In this document: in pieces, positions 27,125 through 36,048 of the stretch
Layout: every line of letters starts with the position of its first letter
Position numbering within the stretch: position 1 is the first letter of the stretch
Assembly: GCA_942493325.1 (NCBI GenBank)
Contig: OW818689.1
Location: 620,001 to 684,000 of the forward strand
DNA length: 64,000 nucleotides
Reading direction: 5' to 3'
Origin: JAAFHB01 sp942493325
Lineage (GTDB): Bacteria; Bacteroidota; Bacteroidia; Bacteroidales; Prolixibacteraceae
Notes under the pieces: generated by a model
Told to the model about the DNA's origin: nothing
Databases searched by the model: none
Seen by the model: the letters and a program-made list of their open reading frames with translations, nothing else
Made by a program: the position numbers and the translations under genes

Positions 27125-28015
27125 ATGAAAAAAAATATCCGCGGTGCAGGGGTCGCACTTATAACCCCATTTACAGCAGATCTGACAATAGATTTTGACG
27201 GATTAGGAAAAATTGTGGACAATCAACTTGAAAACCGGATCGATTTCCTGGTTATTCTGGGTACAACAGCCGAAACAGCCACACTAAGTGATCAGGAAAA
27301 ACAACAAATTGTCGATTTTGTTTGTAACCGGGTTAACGGCAAAATCGCGGTGGTTGTCGGCATCGGATCAAACAACACACAGAATATCATCAACAGCATG
27401 CTCAGCATGGATTTGTCAAAAGCCGATGCCATTCTTTCTGTTGTACCTTATTACAGCAAACCTTCGCAGGAGGGTATATACCAACATTATATGGCTATTG
27501 AAAAAGCCAGTCCACTACCCATTATCCTGTATAATGTACCCGGAAGAACGGGGGTAAACATGAGTGCCGAAACAACTTTGCGCCTTGCACATGCTTCCGG
27601 TAAGTTTATTGCAACCAAAGAAGCATCGGGTAACCTGAACGAAATCACAAAGATCCTACGCGACAAACCGGAAGGATTTAATGTCATTTCAGGGGATGAC
27701 TGCCTTATTGTACCTGTTACTGCTCTTGGCGGTATCGGGGTGATCTCTGTGGCTGCTAATGTAGTCCCCGGAACAATTGCTGATCTTACCCATGCGGCGA
27801 TGGATGGTAATTTTAAAACTGCAGCTCAAATTCAACTCCGGATGCAAAAAATGTGTGATTTGCTCTTTGTTGAAGGTAATCCCGCCGGAGCGAAGGCCGC
27901 GTTGCATTCGGTCGGTACTATTGAAAATGTTCTCCGGCTTCCCCTTGTTCCCTTAAGTCATTCAACTTATGAAATTTTAGCGAAGGAAACGCAGACTTTG
28001 TTGAATATACAATAA
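27125..28015 (+). CDS. dapA: 4-hydroxy-tetrahydrodipicolinate synthase
   Basis: Condenses pyruvate with aspartate-semialdehyde, the first committed step towards diaminopimelate and lysine. I use ATG at 27125; an in-frame TTG at 27113 overlaps the previous gene and is less likely. With this start the length is 296 residues. Motifs: G-T-T-A-E-T (substrate loop), Tyr136 in L-Y-N-V-P-G-R-T-G, and the Schiff-base Lys165 in I-A-T-K-E-A-S-G-N. The catalytic Tyr near 109 (V-V-P-Y-Y) is also present. Confidence 0.96.
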   Translation: MKKNIRGAGVALITPFTADLTIDFDGLGKIVDNQLENRIDFLVILGTTAETATLSDQEKQQIVDFVCNRVNGKIAVVVGIGSNNTQNIINSMLSMDLSKADAILSVVPYYSKPSQEGIYQHYMAIEKASPLPIILYNVPGRTGVNMSAETTLRLAHASGKFIATKEASGNLNEITKILRDKPEGFNVISGDDCLIVPVTALGGIGVISVAANVVPGTIADLTHAAMDGNFKTAAQIQLRMQKMCDLLFVEGNPAGAKAALHSVGTIENVLRLPLVPLSHSTYEILAKETQTLLNIQ

Positions 28016-28255
28016 ACATTAATCTGCTGGCACACGATACAACAGGATGCTGATCCCCAATTAGTATTCTGTTTCCGGCTATCTCCTGTTTTATTTAAAC
28101 CACTGCTTTCGCAACGGAAATTGAACCTTTTCGTAGTTCACGTGTAGTAACACTAGCTGATTATAATTTTATGAGTTCCTGGCCGAAAGAAAAATCGTAT
28201 TGTTGAATGAAGCTAGAAATTCTATCATAACTAATTATTTCCTACTCGTTCACCT

Positions 28256-29407
28256 ATGATGACTATGCCGCCACTTTCCGAAACAAATTCACCTGATGAG
28301 CCGGGAAATGTAAATTCACCTCCCCTGATTAGCGGTTCGATTCAGCAGATTCTGGATGCATTCCCACATCCTACCGCATTGCTCAATCCCGAAGAAAGAG
28401 TTATTTCGGTCAATATCAACTTCCTTAAACTTTTTTCATTCAAAAACAGTGATCAGTTAACAGGTAAACAACCTGTGGAAATGTTCAGGTGTATCTCCGC
28501 TGTCGACACCATCCATGACCAGTCCAATGCCGACAAATGTCACAAATGTGGTGTAAATCTTAATTTAAAAGAAAATAAGGCGACCAGTCAGCGGTTTACC
28601 GAAAGGTGTAATCTGACCTTTGCAGATGAAACCGGGCATCTGGATGACTTACATAATATGAAGGTGACGACTTCGCCTTTTACCCTTGACGGGGAGCAAT
28701 ATTATCTGTTTTCGATCACTGATATAAGTAATGAAGTAAGGCGAAGACTATTGGATAAGATATTTTTTCACGATGTTTTAAATAAGGCGGGGAATATCGC
28801 GGGGATTCTGGATATCCTTAATTTAATCGGGAACGATGATAAGCGGTCGGATGAATTATATCAAACGCTTAAATCCACCTCGAATGATCTGATCAGTGAG
28901 ATAAAATACCAGCGTGATTTATCCTCGGCCGAAAACAATGAACTTATACCCGTGTTTTTACCGAACAGCAGCCTGGAGATTCTTTACTCTACACGCAAAG
29001 AGATGGTAAACAGCACTATCGCTCATGAAAGGGAAATTACAATATTTGCCTTTTCGCCTGATCAAAAAATCGTGACAGATGACCTGCTGCTTCGACGCGT
29101 ATTGATTAACATGCTAAAGAATGCACTTGAAGCTACTGATCGGGGTGGAAAGGTAATTTTGGGATGTGAGCAGGTCGATCACGAATATTTTCGATTCTGG
29201 GTTCATAATGAGCCGCCTGTTCCCCTTGAAATTCAGGAGCGTCTGTTCAACAAAGCAATTTCCACAAAAGGAGCCAACAGAGGATTGGGAACCTTTAGTA
29301 TAAAATTAATTGGTGAAAAATACCTTAAAGGCAAGGTGAATTTTATATCATCGGCCGATACCGGCACCTATTTTATGATTGATCTGCCAATAGAGGGGCA
29401 AAATTAA
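28256..29407 (+). CDS. PAS-domain sensor histidine kinase (cytoplasmic)
   Basis: A 383-residue kinase without membrane segments. PAS domain spans about 25-155 and carries a cysteine set: C79 (F-R-C-I), C95 and C98 (C-H-K-C-G) and C118 (E-R-C-N). This C/C-x-x-C layout recurs in PAS kinases and could bind a metal or sense redox state. The dimerisation helix has F-F-H-D-V-L-N with H172, and the ATPase domain has N-M-L-K-N-A-L-E-A (N box) and G-L-G-T-F-S. Start could be any of three close ATGs. There is no response regulator gene beside it, so the partner lies elsewhere. Confidence 0.88.
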   Translation: MMTMPPLSETNSPDEPGNVNSPPLISGSIQQILDAFPHPTALLNPEERVISVNINFLKLFSFKNSDQLTGKQPVEMFRCISAVDTIHDQSNADKCHKCGVNLNLKENKATSQRFTERCNLTFADETGHLDDLHNMKVTTSPFTLDGEQYYLFSITDISNEVRRRLLDKIFFHDVLNKAGNIAGILDILNLIGNDDKRSDELYQTLKSTSNDLISEIKYQRDLSSAENNELIPVFLPNSSLEILYSTRKEMVNSTIAHEREITIFAFSPDQKIVTDDLLLRRVLINMLKNALEATDRGGKVILGCEQVDHEYFRFWVHNEPPVPLEIQERLFNKAISTKGANRGLGTFSIKLIGEKYLKGKVNFISSADTGTYFMIDLPIEGQN

Positions 29408-29418
29408 GCGCTAACCAA

Positions 29419-30231
29419 CTACTTTTTCACCTTGCTGTAGAAGTCAATAGCTTCAGGCATTTTCTCCCTAAGCCGCATAATCCGGTTTTGATCGACGGGA
29501 TGAGTACTTAAAAATTCGGGCTGCTTTGTTCCACCCTGTTGAGACATTTTTTCCCAAAAAGGAATACTTGCATTGGGATCATAACCAGCCATCGCCATAA
29601 ATATCAGCCCCATATAATCTGCTTCATATTCATTCTGCCGCGAAAACGGAAGAACCACCCCTAACTGGGAACCAACCCCGAATGCAGAAAGTGCGATCTG
29701 CCTGGTTTGTTCCGGTTTCTGTTCAAGATATGCCGAAAGCGCTGTGCCACCAAACTGCAGCAACATCTGATTGCTCATCCGCTCGCTGCCATGCCTCGCT
29801 ACAGCATGCGCAATTTCATGACCCATTACTGTGGCCAGGCCGGCTTCTGTCTGAGTCAGCGGCAATAAGCCCGTGTAAACAACGACCTTACCTCCTGACA
29901 TACACCATGCATTTACAGAGGGATCTTCAACAAGGTTAAACTCCCATTTGTAACCGTCGAGATTTGAGCTTAAATTTTTGCTTGCCATATATGCTTCCAC
30001 AGCCCGCGCTATACGGTCTCCAACCCGTTTCACCATGGTCACTTTGTTTTTATCGGCTGACAATTTGCTGGTACTGATAAATTTACCGTACTCCGTCAGG
30101 CTTAGTGCAATCATATCTGACTCTGGCACCAGGCTTAACTGGCGACGTCCTGTAAGAGGGACTGTTGAGCAAGCCACCACGGTTACGAGCAATAAAATTA
30201 ACCCGGTTGCGGTTAAAAATCGTTGATTCAT
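29419..30231 (-). CDS. M48-family zinc metallopeptidase, lipoprotein
   Basis: A 270-residue peptidase with a lipobox V-V-A-C (C21). The zinc site is G-H-E-I-A-H (H138, E139, H142) with the third ligand Glu in N-E-Y-E-A-D-Y-M-G at about 204. V-N-A-W-C-M-S-G-G-K and S-T-H-P (zinc-shielding region) are present. This matches the BepA/LoiP/YggG group of periplasmic peptidases that handle misassembled outer-membrane proteins. It has no transmembrane helices, unlike HtpX. It is followed closely upstream by folD on the same strand. Confidence 0.93.
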   Translation of the reverse strand: MNQRFLTATGLILLLVTVVACSTVPLTGRRQLSLVPESDMIALSLTEYGKFISTSKLSADKNKVTMVKRVGDRIARAVEAYMASKNLSSNLDGYKWEFNLVEDPSVNAWCMSGGKVVVYTGLLPLTQTEAGLATVMGHEIAHAVARHGSERMSNQMLLQFGGTALSAYLEQKPEQTRQIALSAFGVGSQLGVVLPFSRQNEYEADYMGLIFMAMAGYDPNASIPFWEKMSQQGGTKQPEFLSTHPVDQNRIMRLREKMPEAIDFYSKVKK

Positions 30232-30243
30232 AGCGGTTAGTAA

Positions 30244-31119
30244 TTATGAATAAATCTCTTTTTTGGAAGACAGCAGGGTATTGTAAAGCAAGGCGGCAAT
30301 GGTCATCGGACCTACACCTCCGGGGACGGGGGTAATAAACGAACACTTGGGGGCAACCTCCTCGAATTTAACATCACCCAATAGTTTCCAACCCGATTTT
30401 GTTTTATCTGATTTTACGCGCGTAATGCCAACATCGATCACAACAGCTCCTTCTTTGACCATATCACCGGTCAGAAATTCGGCCATTCCGAGAGCCGCTA
30501 CAATAATGTCAGCCTTTGCGCAAATTTCCTTGAGATTTTTGGTTCTGCTATGGCATAAGGTTACAGTACAATCGATCCCCTTTTGTGAAAGTAAAATGCT
30601 TATTGGCCGGCCGACAATATTGCTGCGTCCGATCACCACGCAATTCTTACCCGAAGTTTCGATTTTGTACCGTTTAATTAATTCCATGATACCGAATGGA
30701 GTGGCCGAGATAAAAGCGGGCATACCGGCAACCATCCGTCCGACATTCACTGCATGAAATCCATCTACATCCTTCTTCGGATTAATAGTCTCGATTACTT
30801 TATCTTCAGATATGTGCTTTGGCAAAGGAAGCTGTACAATAAAACCATCAAGATCTGCATCTTCATTCAATTGCATAATGCACTTTAAAAGCTCCTCCTC
30901 CGTGACATTATCCTCAAATCTGATCAGTGTTGATTTAAATCCTACACGTTCGCAGGCTTTAACTTTTGCAGCGACATAAGTCTCACTGCCACCATCGTGT
31001 CCGACCAAAACTGCGGCAAGATGAGGTATCTTTCCGTTGCTGTTTTTAATTTTAATGACTTCATCCGCAATTTCTGACTGTAAGGTTTCGGATGTTTTTT
31101 TTCCGTCGATAAGTACCAT
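30244..31119 (-). CDS. folD: Bifunctional methylenetetrahydrofolate dehydrogenase/cyclohydrolase
   Basis: Interconverts 5,10-methylene-THF and 10-formyl-THF through methenyl-THF with NADP(H). At 291 residues it has the usual length. Motifs: G-S-E-T-Y-V-A-A-K-V-K-A-C with the catalytic Lys, Q-L-P-L-P, D-V-D-G-F-H-A-V-N-V-G, the dinucleotide-binding G-R-S-N-I-V-G-R-P, and C-terminal P-V-P-G-G-V-G-P-M-T. It lies 61 bp from ffh on the same strand, a pairing common in Bacteroidota. Confidence 0.97.
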   Translation of the reverse strand: MVLIDGKKTSETLQSEIADEVIKIKNSNGKIPHLAAVLVGHDGGSETYVAAKVKACERVGFKSTLIRFEDNVTEEELLKCIMQLNEDADLDGFIVQLPLPKHISEDKVIETINPKKDVDGFHAVNVGRMVAGMPAFISATPFGIMELIKRYKIETSGKNCVVIGRSNIVGRPISILLSQKGIDCTVTLCHSRTKNLKEICAKADIIVAALGMAEFLTGDMVKEGAVVIDVGITRVKSDKTKSGWKLLGDVKFEEVAPKCSFITPVPGGVGPMTIAALLYNTLLSSKKEIYS

Positions 31120-31180
31120 CGTACCGTTTATATATCAATAAGTTAATAATTAGGAGCAGATCAGATTTTAAGTGTTAACC

Positions 31181-32515
31181 CTACCGGTGACGTCCTTTTG
31201 ATTGTGTCAAAGCCTGGCGCATATTTCCTCCCTGCGAAACCATTTTCATCATTTTGCGGGTGTCGGCAAATTGTTTGAGTAAGCGGTTAACTTCCTGAAT
31301 TGTGGTACCTGATCCGTTGGAAATACGTTTGCGCCGTGAGCCATCGATAATGCTGGCATCGGCACGCTCTTTCTTCGTCATGGAGTGAATGATTGCCTCA
31401 ATATGCTTAAATGCATCATCCTCAATGTCGATATCTTTCATAGCCTTTCCCATACCAGGAATCATACTTGCCAGATCTTTCAGGTTACCCATTTTTTTGA
31501 TTTGCTGAATCTGTTTCAGGAAATCATCGAAGTTAAACTGATCTTTTGCAAGCCTTTTCTGCAATTTACGGGCTTCTTCTTCATCAAACTGTTCATGGGC
31601 GCGTTCAACAAGCGAAACGATATCACCCATTCCAAGAATCCGGTCGGCCATACGGTTGGGATAGAATGCATCGATTGCATCCATCTTTTCACCGGTTCCG
31701 ACAAATTTGATTGGTTTGCTGACCACCGAAAGAATTGATATGGCAGCACCGCCACGTGTATCGCCATCAAGTTTTGTAAGAACAACACCATCAAAATCAA
31801 GACGATCGTTGAATTCTTTGGCAGTGTTTACAGCATCCTGACCAGTCATTGAATCGACAACGAACAATATTTCACCCGGATTGACAGCCGATTTTATAGC
31901 CTCAATCTCTTTCATCATCTGCTCATCGATGGCCAGACGACCGGCAGTATCAATTATGACAACATCATTGCCATGAAGTTTTGCATATTTTACTGCCTCT
32001 TTGGCTATCCGAACAGGATCGGTACTACCCTCTTCCGTATAGACAGGAACACCGATCGATTCACCTACTATTTTTAATTGTTCAATAGCGGCAGGACGGT
32101 AAACGTCGCAGGCAACAAGCAGGGGATTCTTGCCTTGCTTAGTTTTTATCCGGTTGGCAAGTTTTGCTGAAAAAGTTGTTTTACCTGATCCCTGAAGGCC
32201 GGACATCAGAATAATCGCCGGACTTCCTTTTATATTGATATCAACAGTTTGTCCACCCATGAGCACAATAAGCTCATCATGAACAATTTTCACCATTACC
32301 TGACCGGGATTCAACGCTTTAAGTACCTCCTGCCCTATCGCCTTATCTTTCACTTTTGCAGTGAAATCTTTGGCAATTTTGTAATTAACGTCGGCATCAA
32401 GTAAAGCCCTGCGAACTTCCTTCAGCGTTTCGGCGATATTAATTTCGGTAATCTTCCCCTGCCCTTTCAGCAGTTTGAACGATTTTTCAAGCTTATCCGT
32501 TAGATTTTCAAACAT
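31181..32515 (-). CDS. ffh: Signal recognition particle protein Ffh
   Basis: The SRP54 GTPase that targets nascent membrane proteins to the Sec translocon with 4.5S RNA and FtsY. N domain about 1-85; G domain with G-L-Q-G-S-G-K-T-T (P loop), D-T-A-G-R, and T-K-L-D-G-D-T-R-G-G; then the Met-rich M domain from about 300 (M-G-N-L, M-I-P-G-M-G-K-A-M, S-G-T-T-I-Q-E-V-N-x-L-L). 444 residues is the standard length. A TAAGTTTG promoter box lies 23 bp upstream. Confidence 0.98.
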   Translation of the reverse strand: MFENLTDKLEKSFKLLKGQGKITEINIAETLKEVRRALLDADVNYKIAKDFTAKVKDKAIGQEVLKALNPGQVMVKIVHDELIVLMGGQTVDINIKGSPAIILMSGLQGSGKTTFSAKLANRIKTKQGKNPLLVACDVYRPAAIEQLKIVGESIGVPVYTEEGSTDPVRIAKEAVKYAKLHGNDVVIIDTAGRLAIDEQMMKEIEAIKSAVNPGEILFVVDSMTGQDAVNTAKEFNDRLDFDGVVLTKLDGDTRGGAAISILSVVSKPIKFVGTGEKMDAIDAFYPNRMADRILGMGDIVSLVERAHEQFDEEEARKLQKRLAKDQFNFDDFLKQIQQIKKMGNLKDLASMIPGMGKAMKDIDIEDDAFKHIEAIIHSMTKKERADASIIDGSRRKRISNGSGTTIQEVNRLLKQFADTRKMMKMVSQGGNMRQALTQSKGRHR

Positions 32516-32537
32516 TCTGTATCCAATTTTATGCCTA

Positions 32538-32545
32538 CAAACTTA
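32538..32545 (-). promoter_or_regulatory. -7 box (TAAGTTTG) for ffh
   Basis: TAAGTTTG on the minus strand matches TAnnTTTG and lies 23-30 bp upstream of the ffh start. The minus strand immediately upstream is T-rich. Confidence 0.5.
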
Positions 32546-32789
32546 CATGAAAAAAACTTTTGCACCAAGACGAAAATTAAAGAACTTAAACGATCGCTAT
32601 ATGGCTTATTACAAACGCTTAAACACAGAAAATACCATTCCGGGAAAGAATTTTCCGAATTAAATCCAAATCCTTCCCGTAAATAAAGGTATCCAATGTT
32701 ATTCCCTGCTTATAGTTTTCAGACTTCGACAAACACCTTTTTTAGTCTTGCATGATTAACTGGTGATTGTTATATTGACCATTTTGTTA

Positions 32790-33287
32790 TTATGCCTGCG
32801 TACGGGATTGCTCCGGAGTAAGAAAGTAATTTTCTACCCACCTAACCATTTGATTATCTGACATATTGTCGGCTGGTTCGACTCCCTTGAGATGAGTAAC
32901 CATCAGGGGATCTTTTATTATCTGGGATTCGAGTTCTTTTTTAGTCATCGAAGGACCAAACAGCACAAATTCGTCTGCATCCTTTAATTCCTGCAAAACA
33001 CTCCTGAAATATTGATTTTTTTCATTCTGCAGTCTGTGTTCATTTTTTACCTCAGTACTGTAATGATTACTGCCGGCTCTGGAGAATTCTTTTGAGTCAC
33101 CCGGGATTCTGACTCTTCCTTCAATCAGGGAACTAATAATATAACCGGCGTTCCTGGGGAGTTTTGGCTCCTTCGGCAACCTTTTACCATCCTGGGAATG
33201 AACATCCTTGGGATGAGCTTCATTTTCCGCCAGGGATATGATAACAGCCTTTTCTGTATCAATCCATACACCAACTCTCTTTTTCAT
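32790..33287 (-). CDS. baeRF-like (bacterial eRF1/host-attachment-like) protein
   Basis: A 165-residue protein that opens V-G-V-W-I-D-T-E-K-A-V-I-I-S-L, with a central E-L-K-D-A-D-E-F-V-L-F-G-P-S-M-T-K-K-E-L stretch and a closing helix. The start (a strand with Asp), a middle basic segment with many charged residues, and the G-P-x-x-x-K-x-E-L motif resemble the short bacterial relatives of eRF1/Pelota domains, also annotated as host-attachment proteins. Several of these lack a known function; a role in ribosome rescue has been proposed from the fold. No signal peptide. Family assignment is moderate. Confidence 0.5.
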   Translation of the reverse strand: MKKRVGVWIDTEKAVIISLAENEAHPKDVHSQDGKRLPKEPKLPRNAGYIISSLIEGRVRIPGDSKEFSRAGSNHYSTEVKNEHRLQNEKNQYFRSVLQELKDADEFVLFGPSMTKKELESQIIKDPLMVTHLKGVEPADNMSDNQMVRWVENYFLTPEQSRTQA

Positions 33288-33782
33288 TCATCTTTCTGTT
33301 TAAATGATTACGAACTATAACCTGAGTCTTTAAAAGAGTAACTCGTTTAAAGTGGTTCACCCGGAAGGTGCTTTTGCAAACATTATCTTCTGACATGAAT
33401 AAAAAAATTTGCATTATATAATTAACAAGCAGGGATTGATATTTGTTTTTTTTGATTACACGAAAGTTTTGCCCCTGACACTGTGAACGTGTAATACGTC
33501 ACCGCAAAACATGAATTATCTGCTCATCACCAGGAATGCCCCCGGGAGAGATGGGGAAAGATTTATCTTTGCATTAAACTGACTTTCAATTTACTGAATA
33601 TTTGACCCTTTGCGGGGTCCTCAAAAGCAACATAAGATATCCGTATCCGTTTTTAACCACTTATAATTCTGTTTTATAACAACTTAAAATTATTTTAAAA
33701 TAAACTTGCGGATTGTTTTTTGCAATGAATAATCACTATTTTTACAACGGATTATTTACCATTAATTTTAGTTACTTAAATT
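33288..33782 (+). other. Gene-free 495-bp region, probable leader of the RRM gene
   Basis: No credible reading frame is present. A TATCTTTG box at 33564 could start a leader of about 200 nt ahead of the RRM gene; inside it GACCC/GGGTC forms a 5-bp hairpin near 33605 and the last 130 bases are A/T rich. A second weaker box, TATTTTTA, lies near 33737. Left of 33500 I see nothing identifiable. Confidence 0.4.
33564..33571 (+). promoter_or_regulatory. -7 box (TATCTTTG), possible long-leader promoter of the RRM gene
   Basis: An exact TAnnTTTG match, 212 bp upstream of the ATG at 33783. If used, the mRNA has a long A/T-rich 5' UTR. Confidence 0.4.
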
Positions 33783-34259
33783 ATGAACATTTTCGTAGGA
33801 AGTCTGCCATTTAGCTTAGAAGAGGCAGAATTAAAAGGATTTTTTGAAGAGTACGGCGAAGTAGCTTCAGCAAGAATCATCACAGACAAATTTTCCGGAA
33901 GGAGCAAAGGATTCGGTTTTATTGAAATGCCGAATGACGAAGAAGCCAAAAAGGCTATTGAGGAACTTAATGGTGCAGAAGTTGACGGTCGCACAATCGT
34001 TGTGAACGAGTCAATTGAAAAGCCAAAAGATGGTACAAGACGTCCAGGTGGCAGCGGTGGTGGATTCAACCGTGGTGGCGCAGGTGGCGGCGGTGGTTTC
34101 AACCGTGGCGGCGCAGGCGGCGGCGGTGGTTACAATCGTGGCGGTGGTGATCGCGGCGGAAGCGGCGGTGGCGATCGTGGTGGTGACCGTGGCGGTTTTA
34201 ATCGTGGCGGAAGTGCCGGTGGCGGCGACAGAGGCGGAAGCCGTAGGTCAAGTTATTAA
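33783..34259 (+). CDS. RRM-domain RNA-binding protein with RGG tail
   Basis: A 158-residue RNA-binding protein. Residues 1-82 form one RRM, with RNP2 I-F-V-G-S-L at 3-8 and RNP1 K-G-F-G-F-I-E-M at 42-49. The rest is a Gly/Arg-rich tail with repeated G-G-G-F-N-R-G-G and D-R-G-G units. This is the layout of bacterial Rbp proteins of Bacteroidota and cyanobacteria, several of which are cold-induced or act as global RNA regulators. The tail-coding GGTGGC/GGCGGC DNA is markedly more G-rich than its surroundings. Monocistronic with a strong terminator. Confidence 0.95.
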   Translation: MNIFVGSLPFSLEEAELKGFFEEYGEVASARIITDKFSGRSKGFGFIEMPNDEEAKKAIEELNGAEVDGRTIVVNESIEKPKDGTRRPGGSGGGFNRGGAGGGGGFNRGGAGGGGGYNRGGGDRGGSGGGDRGGDRGGFNRGGSAGGGDRGGSRRSSY

Positions 34260-34385
34260 GCCGGGTGAACGCAGATCTGCTGTCCGATGATTCTGGCAGT
34301 TGGAGTTTGAAGTATTTTCGTGTCAATTTCACTTAGATAATCCAAACATTAAAGTATACGTTCTTAAGCTTAAATAGCATTGATA

Positions 34386-34418
34386 AGCATTGCAGATTTT
34401 TCTGCAATGCTTTTTTTG
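34386..34418 (+). terminator. Terminator after the RRM gene
   Basis: AGCATTGCAG and CTGCAATGCT form a perfect 10-bp stem around ATTTTT, followed by TTTTTTG. The reverse strand gives little T-tract, so it mainly serves the + strand. Confidence 0.88.
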
Positions 34419-34429
34419 TGCTGTATTAT

Positions 34430-35668
34430 TCAATCAGGAATCCTGTCCAACCACTTAAGAAGTTTTGTGTAGTAACTATCCTGAACGACCTTTAAATTTT
34501 TGGACACTCCGCTTTTTTCTATCACAGTGATGTCTCTGTCTGTAAAATTATGCCCCACGCCTTTTAATACTTCAATTGAATAGTTCTTTTTATTGTAGCG
34601 GTTCACAATATTTCTTGAATTGTTTAAACTGCCTTCAAAGTCAATATTTACGTCTTTATCGCCAAAAACCATCAGTACGGGGCAATCAATTTTGGGGTAA
34701 TAGTTTTCCGGGTCCCATTTTAAATAACAAATATCCTGAGGGGTATACCAAAAACACATTATAAAGTCAATGTATTGATCAGCTGTTACTTGTTCATTTC
34801 CAATATCCTTTCCCCGCATATTTAAACTTCTTTCATTCGCGAGATTATTCCCTTTCAGTGATTCTTTAAACATTTTTCTTGCGTAAAACTGAATTGTATC
34901 ATAATTATTGTTCTTTAAGAGAACCTCTTGGTTTATACGGCTCATGCAATCCCAGGCACATGATTGAAATTGCTCTTTAATTGGCTTTGCCTTACTGTCC
35001 TGATATACTTTCCCGTTGTAAACAAAGGTTGTATCATTAAAAAACCCCCGTAATTTTTTGAATAACTCCTTATAAAAATAAGTGGCACCCCCGTTTTTGT
35101 TCCACATATAATCAGCCTCGTCCACGCTTTTTGTACTGGGTGTCGAATTCAGGATTACAAAGGCAATACCACTATTGCGGGCTGCTGCCATGGCTGCAGA
35201 CACTCCCGTAGCACTTGTACCCATAACTCCGATTTTTACACCTTCGAATCTTTTATCTGTTTTTAGATAGTTGTATGCATGCAGGGCATCATCGGCTAAA
35301 GTTTCAGGAGTCAGTAATAAACGCGATTTCAAAAAGTTTTTATCCAGGGGAGAAACATCTTGTTGTAATCTTGGAGAAACCAGGAATACGCCTGTATTAT
35401 TTTTTGTCATTTTACGAATCTTATTATAATACACGGTATCGCTGTTTAAGGAAAAATCAGGATGCCTGAATGGTTTATCAATACTTACCAATTCGATAAC
35501 TATTTTTCGAACCCCATTAACCGGTAAGTATAATGTTCCATGTACGCGGTTCGTATCAGTACTTTGAAACACTATTTTTTCAATAATCATTGAATCCTGC
35601 GCAGAAAAACAATATGCAAAATTCAGACTGCACAGTAAAAAAATCCATAAAAATAACAATCTGGTCAT
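34430..35668 (-). CDS. Secreted alpha/beta hydrolase
   Basis: A 412-residue protein with a signal peptide (hydrophobic 4-19, cleavage near C-F-S-A-Q). The nucleophile elbow G-T-S-A-T-G (S152) lies after the H-A-Y-N-Y-L helix, G-D-K-D-V-N gives the acid, and G-V-G-H-N-F gives the His of the triad. A long helical cap (about 190-310) sits between strands. The order resembles acyl-CoA thioester hydrolase/BAAT-like or dienelactone-type hydrolases that act on peptides or esters. Substrate is unknown. It stands alone, tail to tail with the RRM gene. Confidence 0.82.
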   Translation of the reverse strand: MTRLLFLWIFLLCSLNFAYCFSAQDSMIIEKIVFQSTDTNRVHGTLYLPVNGVRKIVIELVSIDKPFRHPDFSLNSDTVYYNKIRKMTKNNTGVFLVSPRLQQDVSPLDKNFLKSRLLLTPETLADDALHAYNYLKTDKRFEGVKIGVMGTSATGVSAAMAAARNSGIAFVILNSTPSTKSVDEADYMWNKNGGATYFYKELFKKLRGFFNDTTFVYNGKVYQDSKAKPIKEQFQSCAWDCMSRINQEVLLKNNNYDTIQFYARKMFKESLKGNNLANERSLNMRGKDIGNEQVTADQYIDFIMCFWYTPQDICYLKWDPENYYPKIDCPVLMVFGDKDVNIDFEGSLNNSRNIVNRYNKKNYSIEVLKGVGHNFTDRDITVIEKSGVSKNLKVVQDSYYTKLLKWLDRIPD

Positions 35669-36048
35669 AACATATATATTATCAAAATTTTTAAAATAAT
35701 CACATCACGAATCCGGGTTAAGAGAATCTTTAGCTGATAAACGTATAATCGTCTCTTTATCATTAATCTGACGAGCTACCTGTTAGCCATTACTAACAAA
35801 TTTTAATCCTGCCAATATACTGTAATTTCTTACACATAAATAGTGGACGGAACATAATTTTCATTTTTTTTTGCAAAGCTTCAGGATAATTAATCTACAA
35901 TAATGACGCTTTCAGAAGTAAGCGTCAAGGATATCTCAATACTTAACTTTTTCGAAAAAAATTAGTCGCTTACCCTGAACATTTTCAATCTTTAAATTGT
36001 TGGAAAATATTTATTTCTTTTTAGTATTTACTTTTAGAGTTAAAAGTT
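35669..36048. other. Gene-free 380-bp divergent intergenic region
   Basis: It separates the divergent hydrolase and AhpD-like genes. TGACGCTT and AAGCGTCA (35904-35927) form a perfect 8-bp inverted repeat with an 8-base spacer, operator-like, 120 bp before the AhpD-like gene. A second symmetric site, TGTAATTTCTTACA, lies at 35821-35834. No exact -7 box was found. Confidence 0.4.

Noticed and set aside
28030..28090. Possible terminator after dapA (AACAGGA ... TCCTGTTTTATTT)
   Set aside because: Stem of seven pairs with a loop of more than 30 bases is too weak to list.
34015..34290. A 91-codon frame overlapping the RRM gene tail
   Set aside because: It is the +2 frame of the GGTGGC-rich RGG tail and gives an Ala/Val repeat string.
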